A stretch of 14,504 nucleotides of DNA, from contig CAMWIS010000030.1 in the NCBI GenBank assembly GCA_947174375.1, positions 1-14,504 of the forward strand, in the 5' to 3' direction. Below, piece by piece: positions 13,574 through 14,504 of this stretch (position 1 is the first letter of the stretch; every line of letters starts with the position of its first letter). Under the pieces are notes generated by a model that ran no database searches, had not been told where the DNA came from, and worked only from the letters and a program-made list of their open reading frames with translations. The stretch is from an uncultured Bacteroidales bacterium. GTDB lineage: Bacteria; Bacteroidota; Bacteroidia; Bacteroidales; P3. Both the position numbers and the translations under genes were made by a program.

Positions 13574-14504
13574 TCCGCGCTCGGTTTTCAAACAGGCCGC
13601 CGGCCTGCTGTGCATCCTCCTATGTAGTATAGGAGCCGCCCACGCCCAGAGCTACAACACCACCTTCGCCAACGGCGACGACGGCTGGGTGGGGTCGGCC
13701 GTGGGCTACCAGCCCGACTTACGCAAGGACTACGGCATCTCCGTCTATTGGAACCTGTTCAGCAACCCCATTACGCAGGGCGAACGCACCGGATTGCTGT
13801 TCAAGGGCAAGAACCTGAACGGCGACCTGTTCGTCTATGCGTTCCGTCAGATTACGGGCTTGAAGCCCAACGCCGTTTATCACATCACGTTCAACGCCAC
13901 GGTGTACGACCTGCCCAAACAGTCGGCCCGAAGCGGCCGCGTCTGCGTCAAGGGCGGCAGCCTGCTCAAGATACCCGCCCACCTGTTTCTCTACCAGGTG
14001 GAGAGCAATTTCGACAAGGGGGCGTTCGGCAAGGACGGCGCCGACCTGCAGGTCTTGGACTGCCTGGAGGTGGGCCCGACCGGCAGCAAGCACGTGGTGC
14101 AGAACTACCGCCGCCCCATCGAGGGCCGGACGAACCACAAGGGCGAGCTCTACCTGGTTATCGGCTTTGAGGCCGCGCCCGACTTCGTGCAGATGCCCGA
14201 CCTGTTCCTCAGCTTTCTGCGCACGACCTTTACCTATCAGCGGCCCTACGACAGCGATGAGCAGGAGAATCCCGTCCGCCTGTTCGCGTTGCCGAACCAC
14301 CAGGGGTTCTACTTCGACACCGACTGGGAGGCCGACCTGTCGATGATAGGCGTCTATAGCACGAGCGGACACCTCATCAAGGTGATGCCTATCGACAACC
14401 CGTATTACGACCACGTGATGCGCACCGCCGACCTCACGCCCGGCATCTATCAGTTCGTCTTCTTCCTGTTCGACGGGTACCGCTACACGCAGGAGGTGCA
14501 TATC
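13563..14504 (+). CDS. Secreted protein with T9SS-like C-terminus, 3' end cut by window edge
   Basis: The frame starts at an ATG inside the last codons of pyrF (11-bp overlap) and stays open for 314 codons to the right edge. The N-terminus is a clear signal peptide: MSVSPRSVFK, a hydrophobic core to about residue 26, and AHA|QS cleavage near residue 28, with Gln at +1. The middle (residues about 30-230) contains GLLFKGKNLNGDLFVYAFRQ followed by ITGLKPNAVYHITF. From memory this resembles a family of secreted Bacteroidota hypothetical proteins whose usual form is LSGNNHSDDLFMF...TGLKPNTTY; no function is known to me. The last roughly 75 residues (LFALPNHQGFYF, IGVYSTSGHLIK, ADLTPGIYQFVF, DGYRYTQEVHI) have the layout of a T9SS type A sorting domain, but the usual YPNP is degraded to LPN. 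Probably only a few residues are missing. The overlap suggests expression coupled to pyrF. Confidence 0.82.
   Translation, partial: MSVSPRSVFKQAAGLLCILLCSIGAAHAQSYNTTFANGDDGWVGSAVGYQPDLRKDYGISVYWNLFSNPITQGERTGLLFKGKNLNGDLFVYAFRQITGLKPNAVYHITFNATVYDLPKQSARSGRVCVKGGSLLKIPAHLFLYQVESNFDKGAFGKDGADLQVLDCLEVGPTGSKHVVQNYRRPIEGRTNHKGELYLVIGFEAAPDFVQMPDLFLSFLRTTFTYQRPYDSDEQENPVRLFALPNHQGFYFDTDWEADLSMIGVYSTSGHLIKVMPIDNPYYDHVMRTADLTPGIYQFVFFLFDGYRYTQEVHI

Overview
The window reads as chromosomal DNA from a GC-rich member of the Bacteroidota, most likely the order Bacteroidales. Four things point there. Two of the large secreted proteins end in type IX secretion (T9SS) type A sorting domains, and a third ends in a similar one. 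Signal peptides are followed by Gln at the predicted cleavage site. A promoter has the Bacteroidota form (TTG, 20 nt, TAACTTTG). Starts lack Shine-Dalgarno sequences. By eye the GC content is around 60 percent throughout, with no compositional break, so nothing suggests recent transfer. I cannot name the genus.

Layout: about 80 percent of the window (1-11570) is two consecutive giant genes on the plus strand, separated by 6 bp. They encode paralogous surface or secreted proteins of more than 1900 residues each. Both have the same plan: signal peptide (seen in the second, cut off by the window edge in the first), a jelly-roll domain resembling PCMD, a Bacteroidota Ig-like domain, a long run of about 70-85-residue divergent InlB-B-type beta repeats (about 21 in the first, 19 in the second), and a C-terminal T9SS sorting domain. 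Next come a terminator-like hairpin spanning the second gene's stop codon, a Bacteroidota promoter with a short leader stem-loop, and a compact cluster: prfA (release factor 1), pyrF (orotidine 5'-phosphate decarboxylase, 2 bp downstream), and a third secreted protein with a T9SS-like C-terminus. That last gene overlaps pyrF by 11 bp and runs off the right edge.

How the parts fit: the two giant proteins are probably exported through Sec, then through T9SS, and held at the cell surface as long repeat stalks presenting an N-terminal, possibly carbohydrate-binding, head. Adhesion is the likely role but is inferred. prfA and pyrF are housekeeping genes with their own promoter. The most unusual feature is a perfect 10-bp inverted repeat (A7GGC...GCCT7), extendable to 13 bp, that looks like an intrinsic terminator yet lies inside the signal-peptide codons of the second giant gene. 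It could make expression of that gene depend on translation. The second notable point is that the repeats of the two paralogs correspond by position, so the array predates the gene duplication.
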